From DASRSS01 sp963799045 (lineage in GTDB: Bacteria > Actinomycetota > Actinomycetes > Mycobacteriales > Jatrophihabitantaceae), in NCBI GenBank assembly GCA_963799045.1, contig CAWCVN010000004.1:1-64000 (forward strand): 64,000 nucleotides of DNA, given 5' to 3'. Positions 9,802-18,810 of this stretch are shown one piece after another. Numbering within the stretch: position 1 is the first letter of the stretch; every line of letters starts with the position of its first letter. The notes beneath the pieces were generated by a model. The model did no database searches. It saw only the letters and a list, made by a program, of their open reading frames with translations, and was not told where the DNA came from. The translations under genes were made by a program, and so were the position numbers.

Positions 9802-10670
9802 GCCAACGGACCGGTCTCGCCTTCGCCTGGTACGAGGCCCGTCGCGTTGCCCAGACGCGCAGCACGTTCGCGAACTGGCCGGCGCTGCTGCGCGAGATGG
9901 CCGGCCAGCGCATCGGCAGAGGGGGAACGCAGCTGCAGTTCGTCACCCGCGACGGCATGCGGCTGGCCTGCCCCAACATTCCGGGCGCGCGGTTGCCGAT
10001 GTACGAACAGTTCGCAGACGACTGCTACGACCTGGCCTGGGTGCTCGGCGCCACGAGTGCCGGGCCGATGTGTGTTCTGGACATCGGCGCGCACGTCGGC
10101 GCGTTCGCTGTCAACGTGGCCCGATCGCGTCGGGACGTCCACGTCGAGTGCTATGAGCCGTCACCGCAGACCGCGACGTTCCTGCAGCACAACGTCGACA
10201 CCAACGGCCTCGGCGACCGGGTCCGCGTGCACAGGTCCGCCATGGCCGCGGCCGAAGGCACCGCACTGCTGGACGACAACAGCGGCGGCAGCGTCCACAA
10301 CGGATTGGTCAAGGCCGACCACCGTCTCGTCGACGGCGATGACTCGCTCGGCCGCCGCGGCACGATCACCGTATCGGCGACCACCTTCGATCGGGCCGTG
10401 GCCGCGGCGCCCGCGCCGGTCGAGGTCGTGAAGATGGACTGCGAGGGCGGCGAGTACGAGCTGGTCTATTCGTCCTCAGCGGCGAGCTGGGCAACGGTTC
10501 AGCGGGTGGTCATGGAGTACCACCCGGTGGCGGGCGAGTCCTGGCAGCGGCTGAGCGGCTGGTTCGCCGAGATCGGCCTGCGGGTGGTCCGGCACGTCTC
10601 CGACAGCCCGGGGCTGGGCACGGCGTGGCTGGAGCGAGGGGCGCCGGGCACCCCGGCGCAGCCGGGGTAG
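9798..10670 (+). CDS. FkbM family methyltransferase (pair A, copy 1)
   Basis: A 290-residue S-adenosylmethionine-dependent methyltransferase of the FkbM type, which in glycan clusters usually O-methylates a sugar. The SAM motif is VLDIGAHVGAFAVNVA, followed by ECYEPSPQTATFL, and a second acidic motif EVVKMDCEGGEYELV. The GTG start overlaps the preceding stop as GTGA. An N-terminal block (STFANWPALLREM) recurs in the methyltransferase gene at 11781, showing that the two are paralogues. It is followed after four bases by a glycosyltransferase. The methyl acceptor is unknown. Confidence 0.85.
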   Translation: MSQRTGLAFAWYEARRVAQTRSTFANWPALLREMAGQRIGRGGTQLQFVTRDGMRLACPNIPGARLPMYEQFADDCYDLAWVLGATSAGPMCVLDIGAHVGAFAVNVARSRRDVHVECYEPSPQTATFLQHNVDTNGLGDRVRVHRSAMAAAEGTALLDDNSGGSVHNGLVKADHRLVDGDDSLGRRGTITVSATTFDRAVAAAPAPVEVVKMDCEGGEYELVYSSSAASWATVQRVVMEYHPVAGESWQRLSGWFAEIGLRVVRHVSDSPGLGTAWLERGAPGTPAQPG

Positions 10671-10674
10671 CCGT

Positions 10675-11784
10675 ATGCGGATCGCCCTGCTCACCAACGG
10701 GTTGACCGGCTACCTCGCTGCGCAGTACCGACAGCTGCACAAACTCGGCAACGAGCTGCTGGTCGTCGCGCCGGCAAGCGCCGAGGTGTCCGGCGAGGCG
10801 ATGGCCGACACCGCCTTCACCGGCCTGGGTGTCGAGGAGTACGCCCGAGTCGTCTCGTGGTCGCAGCCGCCGGCGCCGGCCGAGCTGGTCGCCCTGGTCG
10901 GCGAATTCGGCCCTGACGCCGTCCTCGGCCACAGCTGGAACTACACCCCGGCCTACCGCGCAGTGATGAAGTCGGTTCCGTCGCACGTCGTCCGGATCCT
11001 GGTGATGGACAACCTGTGGCGCGCCGCCCCCAAGCAGTGGCTCGGCCGCGCGATCCACCGGTGGTACGTCGACCCGATCGCCGACGCCGCCCTGGTGCCC
11101 AGCGACCGCAGCGAGTTCTACGCGCGCCGGCTCGGGTTCGGTCCCGCCGACATCATCCGCGGCTCACTGTCCGGGGACACCGAGCTGTTCGGCTCGCCGC
11201 CGCGCTCGGCGGAGGAGCTGGCCTCGCGCCGGTCGTTCGTCTACGTCGGCCGGCTGGTCTGGCACAAGGGACCGGACCTGCTCGCCGAGGCGTACCGGCG
11301 CTACCGGGAGCTGGTCGACGACCCGTGGCGCCTCGACGTCGTCGGCCTCGGGCCGATGGCCGAGCTGCTGCGCCCGATCGAGGGCGTCCGGATGCACGGG
11401 TTCCTCGCACCGGCGGACGTCGCGGCCCTCATGCACGCCTCCGCCTGCTACGTCCTGCCCTCGCACATCGAGCCCTACGGCGTCGTGGTGCACGAGGCTG
11501 CCGCGGCGGGGCTGCCCATCCTGTGCAGCGACTTCGCGGGCGCCGCGCCCGGCCTGGTTCAGGACGGCTACAACGGCTGGATCGTGCCGGCCCGGGACGT
11601 CGAGCTGTGGGCGCGGGCGATGGCGCGGATCAGCTCGCTGCCGCCGGACCGGCTCGCCTCGATGTCCGACGTCAGCCGCGCGGTCGCGTGCCGGCTGTCC
11701 CCGGCCGGCTGGGCGCTGAATCTGCACGAGGAGCTCCTGCGCCGTCGAGAGGCGGGCGGCGGCCGGCTGAGCTACCGTCTGTGA
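10675..11784 (+). CDS. glycosyltransferase family 4
   Basis: A 369-residue GT-B fold glycosyltransferase acting in the cytoplasm on a lipid-linked or growing glycan. The C-terminal GT1/GT4 domain starts at FVYVGRLVWHKGPDLL, and the nucleotide-sugar site shows the E-x7-E arrangement in HIEPYGVVVHEAAAAGLP. The N-terminal acceptor domain begins MRIALLTNGLTGYLA. It starts four bases after one FkbM gene and overlaps the next by four, so it belongs to the same operon. Donor and acceptor are not predictable. Confidence 0.85.
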   Translation: MRIALLTNGLTGYLAAQYRQLHKLGNELLVVAPASAEVSGEAMADTAFTGLGVEEYARVVSWSQPPAPAELVALVGEFGPDAVLGHSWNYTPAYRAVMKSVPSHVVRILVMDNLWRAAPKQWLGRAIHRWYVDPIADAALVPSDRSEFYARRLGFGPADIIRGSLSGDTELFGSPPRSAEELASRRSFVYVGRLVWHKGPDLLAEAYRRYRELVDDPWRLDVVGLGPMAELLRPIEGVRMHGFLAPADVAALMHASACYVLPSHIEPYGVVVHEAAAAGLPILCSDFAGAAPGLVQDGYNGWIVPARDVELWARAMARISSLPPDRLASMSDVSRAVACRLSPAGWALNLHEELLRRREAGGGRLSYRL

Positions 11785-12605
11785 CCGTGAACCGCCGGAT
11801 CCTTCGCGCCCGCCGCCTCGTCCAGACTCCGCGCACGTTCGCGAACTGGCCGCAGGTGCTCACCGACATGGCGCGTGAGCGGGCCGGCAGCGGCCCGGAG
11901 ACGCTGTCCTTCCACACCCGTACGGGGCTGCGCATCGACACCCCCAACCGGCCGGGTGCGCGGGTGCCCGTCTACGAGATCTTCGCCGAGGACTGCTACC
12001 GCTTCGAATGGTTCCTAGGCCCGCTGCTGGACCGGCCCATCCAGGTCATCGACATCGGCGGGCACGTCGGAACGTTCTCCTGCCGGCTGACCCAGCTGCA
12101 CCCGAAGGCGGTGGTGCAGGCCTTCGAACCGTCGCCGACGACGGCGCGCTACCTGCGCCGCAACGCCGAACAGAACGGCGTCGCCGACCGGGTGCGCGTG
12201 TACGAGAAGGCCCTGGCCGCGACCAGCGGCCGTGCCGTCTTCGACGACAACGGCGGCGGTAGCGGCCTCAACGGCCTGCAGGCGCTGGGCCATTCGACGG
12301 GGACGGCGACCGAGGTCGAGACGGTCGCCTTCGACGAGGTCGTCGCGGGTACTCCGGCTCCGGTCGATGTGGTGAAGGTCGACTGCGAGGGCGGCGAGTA
12401 CGACCTGGTGCTCGGTTCGTCGCCGTCCAGCTGGCGCGACGTGCAGCGCGTGGTGATGGAGTACCACCCCGTCACCGGCCGGTCGTGGGACGAGCTGGTG
12501 CGCTTCTTCGCCGAGTGCGGCCTGACCGTGCAAGACGAACTGCGCGACAGCGGCTACGGCTGCGCCTGGCTCTCGCGCGATCCGCTGCCCGGTTTCGGCC
12601 ACTGA
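11781..12605 (+). CDS. FkbM family methyltransferase (pair A, copy 2)
   Basis: A 274-residue paralogue of the methyltransferase at 9798. It shares RTFANWPQVLTDMARERAG, RPGARVPVYEIFAEDCY, the SAM-binding VIDIGGHVGTFSC, AFEPSPTTARYL and the acidic VVKVDCEGGEYDLVLGSS. The GTG start overlaps the glycosyltransferase stop (GTGA). It probably methylates a second hydroxyl or a different sugar of the same glycan; this is inference. GT61 follows after four bases. Confidence 0.85.
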   Translation: MTVNRRILRARRLVQTPRTFANWPQVLTDMARERAGSGPETLSFHTRTGLRIDTPNRPGARVPVYEIFAEDCYRFEWFLGPLLDRPIQVIDIGGHVGTFSCRLTQLHPKAVVQAFEPSPTTARYLRRNAEQNGVADRVRVYEKALAATSGRAVFDDNGGGSGLNGLQALGHSTGTATEVETVAFDEVVAGTPAPVDVVKVDCEGGEYDLVLGSSPSSWRDVQRVVMEYHPVTGRSWDELVRFFAECGLTVQDELRDSGYGCAWLSRDPLPGFGH

Positions 12606-12609
12606 CCGC

Positions 12610-13806
12610 GTGGTCCGGCTCCCGGCCCCGCTGCGGCCGCTGTTCCCCTACGTCAAACCCGCGTACGTACACCTCACCGCCGCCGTCGCCCCCGCGACGC
12701 GCAGGGTCAGCGCGCGCCGCGGCGGCTGGCTGCCCTCCGGGGCTGTCGCCACGCTGGAGGAGGCCGCCGCGTCGACGGGCGGCCGCTGCGTGACCGCGCG
12801 CGCGCCGGAGGTCATCGCGCGGCCGGCGATGCAGGGCAGCCCGGCGGGATTGCGGCTTGCCGACACCGGCGACGGCGAGTCCGTCGCCCGGGTCGCCGTT
12901 GCCGAACTGCCGGGCGGCCGGGTGCTCGGCCCGCACCGCGCCGTGATCAGCGGCCGCGGCGACCTGGTGCACGACGTCAGCTGGTACTTCGGCACCACCC
13001 GCCCCCAGCAGCATCCGCTGTTCCTCAACCCGGCGCCGCCGGCACCGCTCGAGGTCGCCGGCCGGGTCGGCGTGCTGGCCTGTCGCGGCGACTCGAACTA
13101 CTACCACTTCCTGGTGGACGCACTCACCCGCCTCGGCGTGCTGGCGCAGGCGCCGCAGATCACGCCACCGCAGCACTGGTACGTACCGCAGCGGCTGCGC
13201 TTCCAGCACGAACTACTAGACCTGTTCGGCATCGGCGCGGAGCAGCGCATCGACGCCGACGAGCATCCGCATCTTCGCGCACAGACGCTCGTCGTTCCCG
13301 GGCCACCGGCGATGGTGGAGAAGAACCCCCCGTGGGCGGTGGCGTTCCTGCGCGATCGTTTGCTTGCGGCGGCGCAGCCGCCCGGCCTGCGGGCCCCGAT
13401 CTACGTGACGCGCGGGCCGTCCGCGAACAACCGCTCGGTCACCAACGAATCCGCGGTCGAGGCGCTTCTGCGCGAGCGCGGATTCACGGCGATCGACCCC
13501 GGGACAATGTCCGTGCTCGACCAGGTCCGGGCGTTCGCCGCGGCGCCGGTCGTCGTCGCCCCGCACGGTGCGGCGCTGACGAACCTCATGTTCATGTCCC
13601 CGGGCGCGGCCGTGGTCGAACTGTTCCCCGCCGGCTGCGTGCTGCCGGACTTCTGGCGGCTGGCCTGCGGGGTGCCGGGCCTTCGTTACCGGTATGTCGC
13701 CGACGGCCGCGGCCCGCGCCGGCCCACCCGGCAGCGGACGATCGTCCGTGACATCACCGTGGACCTGGACGCACTGCGCCGGACGCTGGACGAACTCGCC
13801 GGCTGA
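12610..13806 (+). CDS. glycosyltransferase family 61 (DUF563)
   Basis: A 398-residue protein with the GT61 core. Diagnostic stretches are GDSNYYHFLVDALTRLG (residues about 160-176), YVTRGPSANNRSVTNE, and APHGAALTNLMFMSPGAAV, followed by VVELFP. GT61 members transfer xylose, GlcNAc or other sugars; the bacterial ones mostly sit in polysaccharide loci. The GTG start is four bases after the methyltransferase stop. It ends just before the convergent SGNH hydrolase gene. Confidence 0.85.
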   Translation: MVRLPAPLRPLFPYVKPAYVHLTAAVAPATRRVSARRGGWLPSGAVATLEEAAASTGGRCVTARAPEVIARPAMQGSPAGLRLADTGDGESVARVAVAELPGGRVLGPHRAVISGRGDLVHDVSWYFGTTRPQQHPLFLNPAPPAPLEVAGRVGVLACRGDSNYYHFLVDALTRLGVLAQAPQITPPQHWYVPQRLRFQHELLDLFGIGAEQRIDADEHPHLRAQTLVVPGPPAMVEKNPPWAVAFLRDRLLAAAQPPGLRAPIYVTRGPSANNRSVTNESAVEALLRERGFTAIDPGTMSVLDQVRAFAAAPVVVAPHGAALTNLMFMSPGAAVVELFPAGCVLPDFWRLACGVPGLRYRYVADGRGPRRPTRQRTIVRDITVDLDALRRTLDELAG

Positions 13807-13807
13807 G

Positions 13808-14619
13808 TCAGCGTTCCAGCCGCAGGTGCGCCTGCGTCTGGGCCCAGTCGTCGATCTCGCGGGCCAGCGCCTCCCCCACCCGACGGTGCAGCTCCACGGA
13901 GTAGTGGAAGCCGTCGGGCGTGGCGGTGTCGATGTCGTCGTCGGCGTACTTGCGCACCAACTCGCTGACCCGGAAGTAGCGCACATTCGGCTTGTCGATG
14001 TCGCGCACCATCGCTTCGAGCGTCTGGTTCATGACCGCGATGCGCTCGGGCATGCCGGGGAACCAGCTGCGGTACCGGGTCGCGGTCGGCAGCAGCTCGA
14101 ACACGAAGACGAGCGGGCTCGCCGACCTGCTGCAGGTGACCGATCAACGTCTGCAGGTCGGCGGCGACCTTGCGCGGACGCGATCGCCGGATCGTCGGGT
14201 CGATCATCGTGTCCAGCTTGGCCTGCAGCTTCGCGAGCGTCATCCACACCGGGCGCAGCACGTGGTCGCGGTACAGCGCAGTCAGTCTGCGCGGCCTGGT
14301 CTTCAGGCTGTTGGCGTGCCGCTCGAGCCAGCGCGGCAGGAACAGGTGGATCGTCTCGTAGTGGCCGTAGACCAGCACGATGACGTCCGGCGAGAAGCCG
14401 AGGACCTCGCGCTCCCAGCTGCAGCAGCGTGGCGCTGGTCGTCTCCGACGCGACCGAGATGGTCTGCGCCTGCACGTCCCGGCCGCCGGCGCGCAGTTCG
14501 GCCTCCATCGCGCGAGGAAAGGCGAAGTCGGTACGCGGACCGCCCATGGGCGACAACCAGTTGACCGTCGAGGCGCCCTTGACCAGGACGCGGATCGGCA
14601 ACGGAACGGGGTAGCTCAT
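13808..14619 (-). CDS. SGNH/GDSL-type hydrolase (two frameshifts)
   Basis: About 269 residues after restoring two single-base insertions (near 14110, extra G after CCC, and near 14405, extra C making CAGCTG). Pieces: N terminus PIRVLVKGASTVNWLSPMGG, middle SPDVIVLVYGHYETIHLFLP, then LVFVFELLPTATRYRSWFPG, and C terminus ATPDGFHYSVELHRRVG, which carries the Asp/His pair typical of the SGNH fold (D-G-F-H). No signal peptide is evident. Such enzymes add or remove acyl groups on glycans, which fits the acyltransferase-rich surroundings. The substrate is unknown. The ATG at 14619 is divergent from the acetyltransferase gene. Confidence 0.65.
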
Positions 14620-14714
14620 CGGTGTCGCGCACTCCTTCGAGCTCGGCCGGCACGGGTACTGTGCCGGCTTGTCCGCGGCTGCGCGTGCCGGCACCTGGTA
14701 CTAGTGTCTGCGAA

Positions 14715-15314
14715 ATGTCGACGCACGGCACCTCGAACCGCGACAGCTTCCGCGAGCTGGTCCTGTCCGACCTGGCCCGCTTCCGCGCCGACTCGAACGC
14801 CAGCTGGCTGAAGGTGTTCGCTCGTTGCCTCACCGTTCCCGGCATGATCGCCTCGCTCGTCGTCCGCGCACAGCAGTGCCTGTTCCGGACCGGTCACGTG
14901 CGCCTGGCCGCGATGCTGCGCACCGTCGGTGTGGTGCTGCTCGGCGCCGACTTCGGACCGGGTATGCAGATCGGCACGGGCCTTATGCTGGTGCATCCCG
15001 TGGGCGTGAACATCGGGTACGGCCTGCGCATCGGCAACAACGTCACGTTCGCGGGTGGCGTCACGGCTGCCGCGAAGTACTACGAGGAGCGGCCGGACCA
15101 GGAGTTCGCGACCATCTGCGACGGTGCGATCCTCGGGGCGCACGCGGTGCTCGTCGGCGGCGTACGCATCGGCGAGAACGCGGTGGTGGGCGCGAACTCG
15201 GTGGTGCTCAAGGACGTACCCGATGGCGCGGTCGTGATGGGCAACCCGGCGCGCCAGGTGGGAGTCCGGCAGGCCGACGCCGAAACGCCGCCGGCGCAGA
15301 CCGCTGCGAGCTGA
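14715..15314 (+). CDS. serine acetyltransferase-like left-handed beta-helix acyltransferase
   Basis: A 199-residue hexapeptide-repeat protein. The N-terminal helix-rich part (residues 1-75) is followed by a left-handed helix with CysE-like features: GTGLMLVHPVGVNIGYGLRI, GNNVTFAGGVT, GAHAVLVGGVRIGENAVVGA and GNPAR near the end. CysE relatives in glycan loci O-acetylate sugars; a role in cysteine synthesis is less likely because no cysK lies nearby. An ATG start is used. It begins the plus-strand run of acyl-transfer genes. Confidence 0.8.
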   Translation: MSTHGTSNRDSFRELVLSDLARFRADSNASWLKVFARCLTVPGMIASLVVRAQQCLFRTGHVRLAAMLRTVGVVLLGADFGPGMQIGTGLMLVHPVGVNIGYGLRIGNNVTFAGGVTAAAKYYEERPDQEFATICDGAILGAHAVLVGGVRIGENAVVGANSVVLKDVPDGAVVMGNPARQVGVRQADAETPPAQTAAS

Positions 15315-15345
15315 CCGGTCCCCGATCCTGCTATACGCTCGCGCG

Positions 15346-16182
15346 GTGTCGGCAAGATCGGCGTTGCAGAACGTGCACCAATTTCGGCGCGCGGTTCCCG
15401 CCCGGCTCGCCCCCGCACTGGTCCGGGCGCGCCTGGACCGCATCTGGTCCGACCCGGCGTTCCGGGCGGGCCAGGAGGCCGAGATGCGCTTCCTGCTCGA
15501 GTACACCGATCGCGCGAGCGAGGTCAGCGAACTGGCCTACCGGCACGCCGAGCACATGATGATGCGCGCGAATCTGCGCTGGCACCCGCGGGCCATTACC
15601 CGGCAGCCGGTTCGGGGCGTCGAATGGCTGACCACCAGACGCGACCCGACCCGCGGCGTCCTGCTCAGCTTCACGCACCACCACTCCTACGACGGACTGT
15701 TCGGTTCGCTGGCCCGGCACGGGGTTCGCAGCCAGATCGTCATCAGTCCCGAGATCGCCAAGCCGGCGGCGGGAATCGCGTTCCGTCAGCATCTGCGGGT
15801 GGTCGCACGCGGCGGCGAGATAGTGCCGGCCGTCGGCGGCACCGAACACCTGGCCGCGCTGCTGCGCCCGGGCTCGACCCTCGCACTGGCCCCGGACTTC
15901 CCCGGCCGGACGCCGGTGACGTTCCTGGGCAGGAAGGTGCTCGGCGCGTTCGGCACGGCGCGGATCGCGACGCTCGCCGACAGCCCCGTCGTGCTGGTCA
16001 CCCAGCACCGCGACCGCTCGGGGGGTTCGTACATCCAGGTCCATCCCCCGCTGGAGCCGCGGGACTACAACGAGCCGCGCGAGTTGCTGGACGAGCTGCT
16101 GGCCCGCCACGGTGAGGCGATCCTCGCCTGGCCGGAGGCGCTCGAATCACCGACCGCCCGCTTCGGCCGACTCGACCAGTAG
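15346..16182 (+). CDS. LpxL/PatA-like lysophospholipid acyltransferase, copy 1
   Basis: A 278-residue acyltransferase of the HtrB/LpxL (LPLAT) family, whose members move acyl chains onto glycolipids such as lipid A or phosphatidylinositol mannosides. The catalytic HX4D box is seen in LLSFTHHHSYDGLFGSL; other family features are ALAPDFPGRTPVTFLGRKV and ILAWPEAL. No signal peptide is present; the protein is probably membrane-peripheral. The GTG start lies 31 bases after the acetyltransferase. It is clearly a tandem paralogue of the gene at 16246. The acyl donor could be the carrier protein encoded at 17180 (inference). Confidence 0.85.
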   Translation: MSARSALQNVHQFRRAVPARLAPALVRARLDRIWSDPAFRAGQEAEMRFLLEYTDRASEVSELAYRHAEHMMMRANLRWHPRAITRQPVRGVEWLTTRRDPTRGVLLSFTHHHSYDGLFGSLARHGVRSQIVISPEIAKPAAGIAFRQHLRVVARGGEIVPAVGGTEHLAALLRPGSTLALAPDFPGRTPVTFLGRKVLGAFGTARIATLADSPVVLVTQHRDRSGGSYIQVHPPLEPRDYNEPRELLDELLARHGEAILAWPEALESPTARFGRLDQ

Positions 16183-16198
16183 CGCACCGTAACGGCCC

Positions 16199-16220
16199 GC
16201 ACGCGCCGAGATGCGCGTGC
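16199..16220 (+). terminator. hairpin between the tandem acyltransferases
   Basis: GCACGCGC and GCGCGTGC form a perfect 8-bp stem with a 6-base loop in the 63-bp gap between the two paralogous acyltransferase genes. It may lower read-through or stabilise a processed mRNA. The following TGAGAGGGGTTGTT has only a weak T-rich run. Confidence 0.4.
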
Positions 16221-16245
16221 TGAGAGGGGTTGTTACCCTACGCCG

Positions 16246-17100
16246 GTGCACGCGACAGGCCTGACCAGGGCTGCGGAGGGGCTGCAGCGGAGCCGCCGCC
16301 TGCTCCCCGCGCAGGCGCTGCCGGCGATCGTGCGCTGGCGCGTCGACCGGCTCTGGGCCGATGCCGCGTTCCGTGACGTTCAGCAGCGCGAGATGCGTTT
16401 CCTGCTCGAGCACACCGAGCGTGCCGATGAGGCCGCGCAACTGGCCCGCGGCTACGCCGAACAGATGATGCTGCGCGCCTACATCCGCTGGCACCCGAAC
16501 GTCGTCACCCGCCAGCGGGTCGAGGGCATCGAGTGGCTCACCACCCGCAGGGACCCGCGGCGCGGCGTCGTGCTCAGCTTCCTGCACCACAACCGCTACG
16601 AGGGATTGTTCGGCTCGCTGTCCCGCCTCGGCGCGCCGTGTCACGTTCTCGTCGCGCCGTGGATCGTCGACCCGGCCCGCGACATCGGGATGCGTCAGCA
16701 CCTGGGCCTGATGGGGCACGGCGGCACGCTGGTTCCAGCGGTCGGCGGTACCGACGCGATCGCCTCGGTGCTGCGCCCGGGCGTCACGCTGGCCATCGCC
16801 TCCGATGTGCCCGGGCACACCCCGGTGACCTTCCTCGGTCGCCGGGTACTCGGTTCGTTCGGGGCGGCGCGGATCGCGACGATGACCAACAGCCCGGTCG
16901 TGCTGGCCACGCACGAGCGCGACGGCGCAGGCGCGTTCGTGCGCATTCACCAGCCGCTCGAGCCGGCCGACTTCGTCGATCCGCGCGAACTGCTGGACGA
17001 GATGCTGGTCCGGCACGGCGCGGCGGTGCTGGCCTGGCCGGAGGCTTTGGAGGTTCCGCAGTCGCGCTGGGGTCTGCTCGAGGAGCACGCCCCCAACTGA
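16246..17100 (+). CDS. LpxL/PatA-like lysophospholipid acyltransferase, copy 2
   Basis: A 284-residue paralogue of the preceding gene, collinear along its length (EMRFLLEHTERADE, GIEWLTTRRDPRRG, SDVPGHTPVTFLGRRVLG, VLAWPEAL). The catalytic box here reads LSFLHHNRYEGLFG, that is HX4E instead of HX4D; both forms are known in the family. The two copies may acylate different positions or use different chains. GTG start. The carrier-protein gene follows after about 79 bases. Confidence 0.85.
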   Translation: MHATGLTRAAEGLQRSRRLLPAQALPAIVRWRVDRLWADAAFRDVQQREMRFLLEHTERADEAAQLARGYAEQMMLRAYIRWHPNVVTRQRVEGIEWLTTRRDPRRGVVLSFLHHNRYEGLFGSLSRLGAPCHVLVAPWIVDPARDIGMRQHLGLMGHGGTLVPAVGGTDAIASVLRPGVTLAIASDVPGHTPVTFLGRRVLGSFGAARIATMTNSPVVLATHERDGAGAFVRIHQPLEPADFVDPRELLDEMLVRHGAAVLAWPEALEVPQSRWGLLEEHAPN

Positions 17101-17179
17101 CCTGACCGCAACCAGCGGCGTCCGGTCCTTCACCGGCCCGGCCGGCGCCGGCGATCGCATGACAGGAGAGCAGTCGAGC

Positions 17180-17431
17180 ATGAGCAGCACCCAAGCGCGG
17201 GTCGAGCAGGCGCTCCGGGAGTTCCTGGGCCGCATCGACAAGCAGGTCGACGTGCTTGCGCCGGACACGGTGCTCTACGCCGAAGGAATCGGGCTCGATT
17301 CGCTCGAGACGGCCGAGCTGTCCGCCGTCCTCGAGGACGAGTTCGGCAACGATCCGTTCCAGAGCGAGCCGATGCCGCAGACCGTGGGCGACATCATCGG
17401 CTTCTACGACACCGTCTCCGCCGACGCTTGA
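17180..17431 (+). CDS. acyl carrier protein
   Basis: An 83-residue acidic carrier protein with the phosphopantetheine-attachment serine in GIGLDSLETAEL (Ser41). It carries acyl chains as thioesters in the cytoplasm. The ATG at 17180 is preferred because GGAG lies 12 bases upstream; an earlier ATG at 17159 would add seven residues. Its stop overlaps the TTG start of the adenylate-forming ligase (TTGA), so carrier and ligase are coupled, pointing to a dedicated pair and not the housekeeping fatty-acid ACP. Confidence 0.9.
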   Translation: MSSTQARVEQALREFLGRIDKQVDVLAPDTVLYAEGIGLDSLETAELSAVLEDEFGNDPFQSEPMPQTVGDIIGFYDTVSADA

Positions 17432-18810
17432 TCGAGCTGATCCGGCGTGCAGCACGGGACGACCCGGAGCGTCCCGCCGTCGTCGTCCACGAGTACACCT
17501 GCACCTACGGCGAACTTGCTGCTACGGCCGAACGCGTCGCGGCCGGACTGACCGCGGGTGGCATCACCCGGTTCGCGATCGCCGATCACGACGCCGCGAC
17601 CGTCGCCGCACTGTTCGCCGGCGCCTCGCTGGCCGGCGCCGAGGCCTGCCAATATCCACCACTAGGCCAGGTCCCGCCGTCGGCCGACGACGCGCAGGCG
17701 GTCGCGGAGTTGGCAGCACGCTTCGACCACCGCGTGGTGGCCTCGACCGCGGAGCTGCCCCTGCCCGGCGTCCGGGTGCTCCCCCCGGCGGCACTTACCG
17801 GCGAAGCCGCGCCGCAGCCGGATGCTCAACCGCCCACCCAACGCCCGCACCTGGTTCTCACGACCGGCACGACCACCGGCACGCCGCGCGGTGTCCGGCA
17901 CGACTGGAACCGAATCATGCGGGCGGCGCGGCGCGTGACGCCGGCGCCGGGACAGCGCTGGCTACTGGCTTATGGGCTGCACCAGTTCGCCGGGCTGCAA
18001 CTGCTGGTGCACGTGTTCGGGGCAGGCGCCACGCTCGTCGCGCCCGCACCGCGCACGCCGCGCGAGGGCCTGGCCGCCATGCGCACGCACGGTGTGACCC
18101 ATGCCAGCGCGACTCCCACCTACTGGCGCTTCCTGCTCGCCGAGCTGCGCGCCGACGGACGGCCCGCGCCGGTGTTGGCGCAGATTACCCTCGGTGGCGA
18201 GGCAGTCCCGGCCGCGGTCCTCGAGGAGCTGGCGAGCGTGTTCCCGCGGGCGAACATCTCGCAGGTCTACGCGGCCAGCGAGTTCGGCTCCTCCGGGTCG
18301 GTGCGCGACGGCCGCAACGGGTTGTCCCTGGACGTGCTCGACCGGCCCGACGACGCGGACATCGCTATGAAGATCGTCGACGGCGAGTTGTGGGTCCGCT
18401 CGCGCGTCGGAATGCTCGGCTACTACGGCGAGCAGCCGGTGGATCCGGACGGCTGGCGCCCGACCGGCGACCTGGTCGAGATCGTCGGCGACCGAATCCA
18501 GTTCCGGGGCCGGAGCAGCTCGATCATCAATGTCGGCGGGGTCAAGGTGCACCCACTGCCGATCGAGGAGCGCATCGCCGCGGTCGCCGGTGTCGACGTG
18601 GCACGCGTGTACGGCCGGCCCAACGCGCTGACCGGCGCGATCGTCGCCGTCGAGATCGTCACTGCGCCTGGCGCCGACACCGACGCGGTCGGCGCCGCGG
18701 TGCGAGCGGCCTGCGCGGACCTGCCGGCCGCGGCGCGCCCGCGCAGCATCAAGTTCGTCGACGCCGTGACGACGGCCGGCAACAAGCTCAGCAGGAAGGC
18801 TTCCCCATGA
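17428..18810 (+). CDS. AMP-dependent acyl-activating enzyme (acyl-ACP/CoA ligase)
   Basis: A 460-residue ANL-superfamily enzyme that adenylates a carboxylic acid and loads it onto a thiol, here most likely the adjacent carrier protein. The phosphate-binding loop reads LTTGTTTGTPRGV, with one more Thr than the usual TSGTTGxPKG. Other core motifs: YAASEFGSSGSV (A5), WRPTGDLVEI (A7), FRGRSSSIINVGG (A8) and catalytic Lys in TTAGNKLSRK (A10). It is rather short for the family, with a reduced N-terminal part. The TTG start overlaps the carrier stop and its own stop overlaps the reductase ATG (ATGA). The acid substrate is unknown. Confidence 0.85.
   Translation: MIELIRRAARDDPERPAVVVHEYTCTYGELAATAERVAAGLTAGGITRFAIADHDAATVAALFAGASLAGAEACQYPPLGQVPPSADDAQAVAELAARFDHRVVASTAELPLPGVRVLPPAALTGEAAPQPDAQPPTQRPHLVLTTGTTTGTPRGVRHDWNRIMRAARRVTPAPGQRWLLAYGLHQFAGLQLLVHVFGAGATLVAPAPRTPREGLAAMRTHGVTHASATPTYWRFLLAELRADGRPAPVLAQITLGGEAVPAAVLEELASVFPRANISQVYAASEFGSSGSVRDGRNGLSLDVLDRPDDADIAMKIVDGELWVRSRVGMLGYYGEQPVDPDGWRPTGDLVEIVGDRIQFRGRSSSIINVGGVKVHPLPIEERIAAVAGVDVARVYGRPNALTGAIVAVEIVTAPGADTDAVGAAVRAACADLPAAARPRSIKFVDAVTTAGNKLSRKASP

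Noticed and set aside
14715..15314. Housekeeping cysE of cysteine synthesis
   Set aside because: The helix motifs fit, but there is no cysK and the gene sits in an acyltransferase and glycan run, so a sugar O-acetyltransferase role is favoured.
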